Positions 6,867-8,488 of a stretch of DNA of 8,488 nucleotides are shown here, one piece after another. Positions within the stretch are counted from its first letter, which is position 1. Each line of letters starts with the position of its first letter. Source of the DNA: Bacillota bacterium (GTDB taxonomy: Bacteria; Bacillota; Bacilli; Calditerricolales; Calditerricolaceae). A model generated the notes under the pieces. The model searched no databases, was not told the DNA's origin, and saw nothing but the letters and a program-made list of their open reading frames with translations. The translations under genes and the position numbers were made by a program. The DNA lies in assembly GCA_017577925.1 (NCBI GenBank), contig PKQU01000089.1:1-8488 (forward strand), given 5' to 3'.

Positions 6867-7658
6867 ATGCGCTATTCCATTCTGGCCAGTGGCAGCACGG
6901 GCAATGCGCTGGTGGTGGGAACGTCGCATGCCCATGTGCTCATTGATGCGGGCCTCAGCGGGAGGCAAATCGAGGCGGCGCTCAAGGAGGTGCGCATCTC
7001 CCCGGCGTCGCTTGACGCGATTCTCATCACCCACGAGCATGCCGATCACGTGAAAGGGGTCGGCGTTTTGGCCCGGCGGTACAACCTGCCGGTCTACGCC
7101 AACGCGGCCACGTGGGAGGCCCTCGGGGACAGCCTGGGTCCCCTTGCCCCCGAGCAGCGCCGCGTCTTTGAGACTGGTGAGGTGCTCCAGTTTGGGGATC
7201 TCTTTGTGGAGTCGTACGGCGTGTCGCACGACGCGGCGGAGCCCGTCGGCTTTTGCGTGTACCACGGGGAACAAAAACTGAGCCTGACGACGGATTTGGG
7301 CTATGTCAGCAGCCGCATCAAAGAAAAGGTGGCCGGCTCCGACGTGTATATCTTCGAAGCCAACCACGACGTGGAGATGTTGCGCATGGGGCCCTATCCG
7401 TGGAGCGTCAAGCGGCGCATCCTGAGCGACGTCGGCCATCTGTCCAACGACGACTGCGGAGAGGCCCTGGCGGAGATCATCGGCGGCGAGCGTCCCAAGG
7501 TGTACTTGGCTCATTTGAGCCGCGACAACAATCTCATGGAGTTGGCCCGCTTAACGGTGCAGGCCATTTTGGAGGAAAACGGGCTCCGGGACGGCGAGGA
7601 CCTCACGTTGCTCGATACGTATTTCGATCGTCCCACGCGCCTGGATGATCTGGGCTGA
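6867..7658 (+). CDS. walJ: WalJ (YycJ), metallo-beta-lactamase-fold hydrolase
   Basis: Cytoplasmic metallo-beta-lactamase-superfamily protein of the WalRK operon. Relatives are described as nuclease-like (exonuclease activity, a link to DNA repair and to coordination of division with replication). It has 263 aa, matching about 264 in B. subtilis. The start MRYSILASGSTGNAL is the family hallmark. Metal ligands are visible: THEHADH (H56, H58, D60, H61), H121 in VSHDA, D143 in TTDLGY, and H216 in LAHLS. GHLS (H191) and EANHD (H167) are also conserved features. The ATG at 6867 is chosen from the family N-terminus and its RBS. A start at 6837 would add ten hydrophilic residues and has an equally good RBS. 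The last 56 bp overlap a - strand gene. Confidence 0.95.
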   Translation: MRYSILASGSTGNALVVGTSHAHVLIDAGLSGRQIEAALKEVRISPASLDAILITHEHADHVKGVGVLARRYNLPVYANAATWEALGDSLGPLAPEQRRVFETGEVLQFGDLFVESYGVSHDAAEPVGFCVYHGEQKLSLTTDLGYVSSRIKEKVAGSDVYIFEANHDVEMLRMGPYPWSVKRRILSDVGHLSNDDCGEALAEIIGGERPKVYLAHLSRDNNLMELARLTVQAILEENGLRDGEDLTLLDTYFDRPTRLDDLG

Positions 7659-7851
7659 GGGCCGGCAGCTCGGCCGCGAGCTCCTGCTCCAGCTGCCGGC
7701 ATTTGTCGAGCAGTTCGCGGTCGTGCAGGATTCCCTTTTCGGTTAGCAGCGCGATGAGCGCCGTCGTGAGCAGGGTTTGCTGGTAGAGGTCTTCCTTCAG
7801 ATCGGCCAGATGGGCCAGGACGTGGACATCGTGCAGCGTGGCGTTGCGCAT
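7603..7851 (-). CDS. Small protein of unknown function (82 aa), antisense to the end of walJ
   Basis: Not recognised. It is supported as a gene by a strong Shine-Dalgarno sequence (GAGGAGG on the - strand; CCTCC at 7859-7863 on +) seven bases before the ATG at 7851, and by a protein-like composition. The first 62 residues look like a set of amphipathic helices: HVLAHLADLKEDLYQQ, then a hydrophobic helix and a turn (TTALIALLTEKGIL), then a charged helix DRELLDKCRQLEQELAAEL. The tail after residue 63 is polar and probably disordered; that tail is the part encoded opposite the walJ 3' end. No signal peptide or true membrane span is seen. It is convergent with walJ and divergent from htrA. The LLTEKGIL-D-RELL pattern resembles helix-turn-helix edges of small regulatory or subunit-contact domains, but I do not assign a function. 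Confidence 0.7.
   Translation of the reverse strand: MRNATLHDVHVLAHLADLKEDLYQQTLLTTALIALLTEKGILHDRELLDKCRQLEQELAAELPALSPDHPGAWDDRNTYRAT
7661..7700. repeat. Perfect 10-bp inverted repeat just after the walJ stop
   Basis: GCCGGCAGCT (7661-7670) is perfectly complementary to AGCTGCCGGC (7691-7700) around a 20-nt loop that is itself GC-rich. It begins three bases after the walJ stop and lies inside the opposing 82-aa gene. It is followed by ATTTG rather than a T-run, so it is at best a weak intrinsic terminator. It may instead act as a 3' stabilising hairpin. Confidence 0.6.
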
Positions 7852-7874
7852 GGTGGGACCTCCTCGGGATCAGG

Positions 7875-8003
7875 ATGGAGTGGTACAATGAAGGATGGTG
7901 GATGGTGCAGTACCAGCTTTGACGCGAGGAGGACTGCGCATACCTCGTCAGGCGCGCCGAGACGCGGGCACGCCTGTCGGGGCACCGTGTGGAGGTGACC
8001 GCG
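7875..8003 (+). pseudogene. Possible small gene interrupted by TGA, in frame with htrA
   Basis: Reading in the htrA frame, an ATG at 7875 opens MEWYNEGWWMVQYQL, then meets TGA at 7920-7922. After it the frame stays open into htrA and reads REEDCAYLVRRAETRARLSG followed by HRVEVTA, with very high GC3 as in real genes here. The two halves together look like one small protein of about 42 residues with a stop in the middle. It may be a decayed gene, a sequencing error, or chance in GC-rich DNA. The RBS before 7875 is weak. I do not recognise the protein. Confidence 0.25.
7881..7889 (+). promoter_or_regulatory. Extended -10 promoter candidate for htrA
   Basis: TGGTACAAT combines a TGn extension with a -10 hexamer at 7884-7889 (five of six matches to TATAAT). 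No good -35 lies 16-18 bp upstream (TCCTCG at 17 bp), which is tolerated by extended -10 promoters. Transcription would start near 7896, about 108 nt before the htrA ATG. This fits htrA having its own promoter in addition to any read-through from walJ. Confidence 0.4.
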
Positions 8004-8488
8004 ATGGGCTTTTATGATGACGGATTTTCCGCCCCGCCGCGTCGCCGGGGTGTTTCACGCGTTTGGGTTCCCCTTTTGTCGGGCATTGCCGGGGGGCTCG
8101 TCGTGTTTTTCGGACTGGTGGCGGCGGGGTGGGGACCGCTCCAGCCCGCTCCCATCGGCGACACGTCGCCCGCCCCTTCCGGTCCCAGCGAACACCGCAC
8201 GATCAATGTCGATGTGAACACGGCCATCGCCGACGCCGTGGCCAAGGTGGAGAAGGCGGTGGTCGGGGTGGTCACGGTGCAGGAGGACTTTTGGTCGACG
8301 CAAAGCGTCGATCGGGAAGTGGGGTCGGGCTTTGTCTTCGAACGGGTGAACGGCCGCGCGCACATTGCCACCAACTATCATGTGGTGGAGACTGCCGCCA
8401 ACGGGGAAGGTCGCCTGGAGGTGGTCTTGCCGAACGGCGCGCGGGTGCGGAACGTAAAGCTCCTGGGCGTCGACCCGTTTATGGATCT
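8004..8488 (+). CDS. htrA: HtrA-family membrane-anchored serine protease, 5' part (YycK/HtrC position)
   Basis: Surface quality-control protease of the trypsin-like S1C family, cut off by the window end (161 complete codons). The ATG at 8004 is preceded by GGAGGTGA (7991-7998). A short cytoplasmic Arg-rich start is followed by one membrane helix (about 19-43), a Pro/Ser-rich linker (45-63), and the start of the protease domain. Family motifs seen are INVDVNTAIADAVAKVEKAV, VGSGFVF, and TNYHVV with the catalytic H126. The final GVDPFMD ends at D161, the position of the catalytic Asp that normally begins DLAVL. The catalytic Ser and PDZ domain lie outside. In B. subtilis the same position after yycJ is held by htrC (yycK), so it is probably that orthologue. 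The codon after D161 is incomplete. Confidence 0.93.
   Translation, partial: MGFYDDGFSAPPRRRGVSRVWVPLLSGIAGGLVVFFGLVAAGWGPLQPAPIGDTSPAPSGPSEHRTINVDVNTAIADAVAKVEKAVVGVVTVQEDFWSTQSVDREVGSGFVFERVNGRAHIATNYHVVETAANGEGRLEVVLPNGARVRNVKLLGVDPFMD

Noticed and set aside
7888..7998. 36-codon frame ending inside the htrA ribosome binding site
   Set aside because: Its start overlaps the -10 candidate, so the likely transcript would lack it. The peptide is Arg/Gly/Ser-rich with poor codon bias, and the alternative frame in phase with htrA looks more coding-like.
1..8488. CRISPR arrays, tRNA/rRNA genes, insertion sequences, phage or toxin-antitoxin genes
   Set aside because: No regularly spaced repeats, transposase motifs, terminal repeats or RNA-gene signatures were seen. 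The window is an ordinary core-genome operon.

Overview
The window carries the WalRK (YycFG) cell-wall regulatory operon of a GC-rich Firmicute. The order walR, walK, yycH, yycI, walJ, htrA on the + strand is the classic Bacillales arrangement. Having both yycH and yycI points to the Bacillales rather than the streptococci. The strong GC bias, especially at third codon positions, suggests a GC-rich, possibly thermophilic member of the order. The genus cannot be fixed from the sequence alone.

Layout. (1) Positions 1-31 hold an intrinsic terminator for whatever lies to the left. (2) Positions 68-439 (- strand) hold a small soluble protein of unknown function that points towards this terminator. 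(3) Positions 440-714 are a divergent intergenic region with a strong ribosome binding site at each end and one or two plausible sigma-A promoters reading right. (4) Positions 715-2103 encode a membrane-anchored cell-wall metallopeptidase (LysM, G5, M23), closed by a strong intrinsic terminator at 2113-2141. (5) Positions 2199-7658 hold walR, walK, yycH, yycI and walJ. They are tightly packed: walR and walK abut or overlap, walK/yycH overlap by 17 nt and yycH/yycI by 14 nt. (6) A small unknown gene on the - strand (7603-7851) overlaps the end of walJ by 56 bp. (7) Positions 7852-8003 are a short region with an extended -10 promoter candidate and a coding-like stretch interrupted by TGA. (8) An HtrA-family serine protease starts at 8004 and runs off the right end just after its catalytic Asp codon.

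How the genes work together. From family knowledge, WalK is a membrane sensor kinase that phosphorylates WalR, which controls peptidoglycan hydrolases and so balances wall opening with synthesis. YycH and YycI are single-pass membrane proteins that contact WalK and tune its activity. WalJ is a cytoplasmic metallo-beta-lactamase-fold nuclease-like protein, and HtrA is a surface quality-control protease. The M23 peptidase upstream is exactly the kind of enzyme the system governs. The terminator between it and walR suggests separate or attenuated expression.

I see no clearly new multi-gene system. The less explained parts are the two small unknown genes, the antisense overlap at the end of walJ, the interrupted reading frame before htrA, and the lack of an obvious promoter between the terminator and walR.
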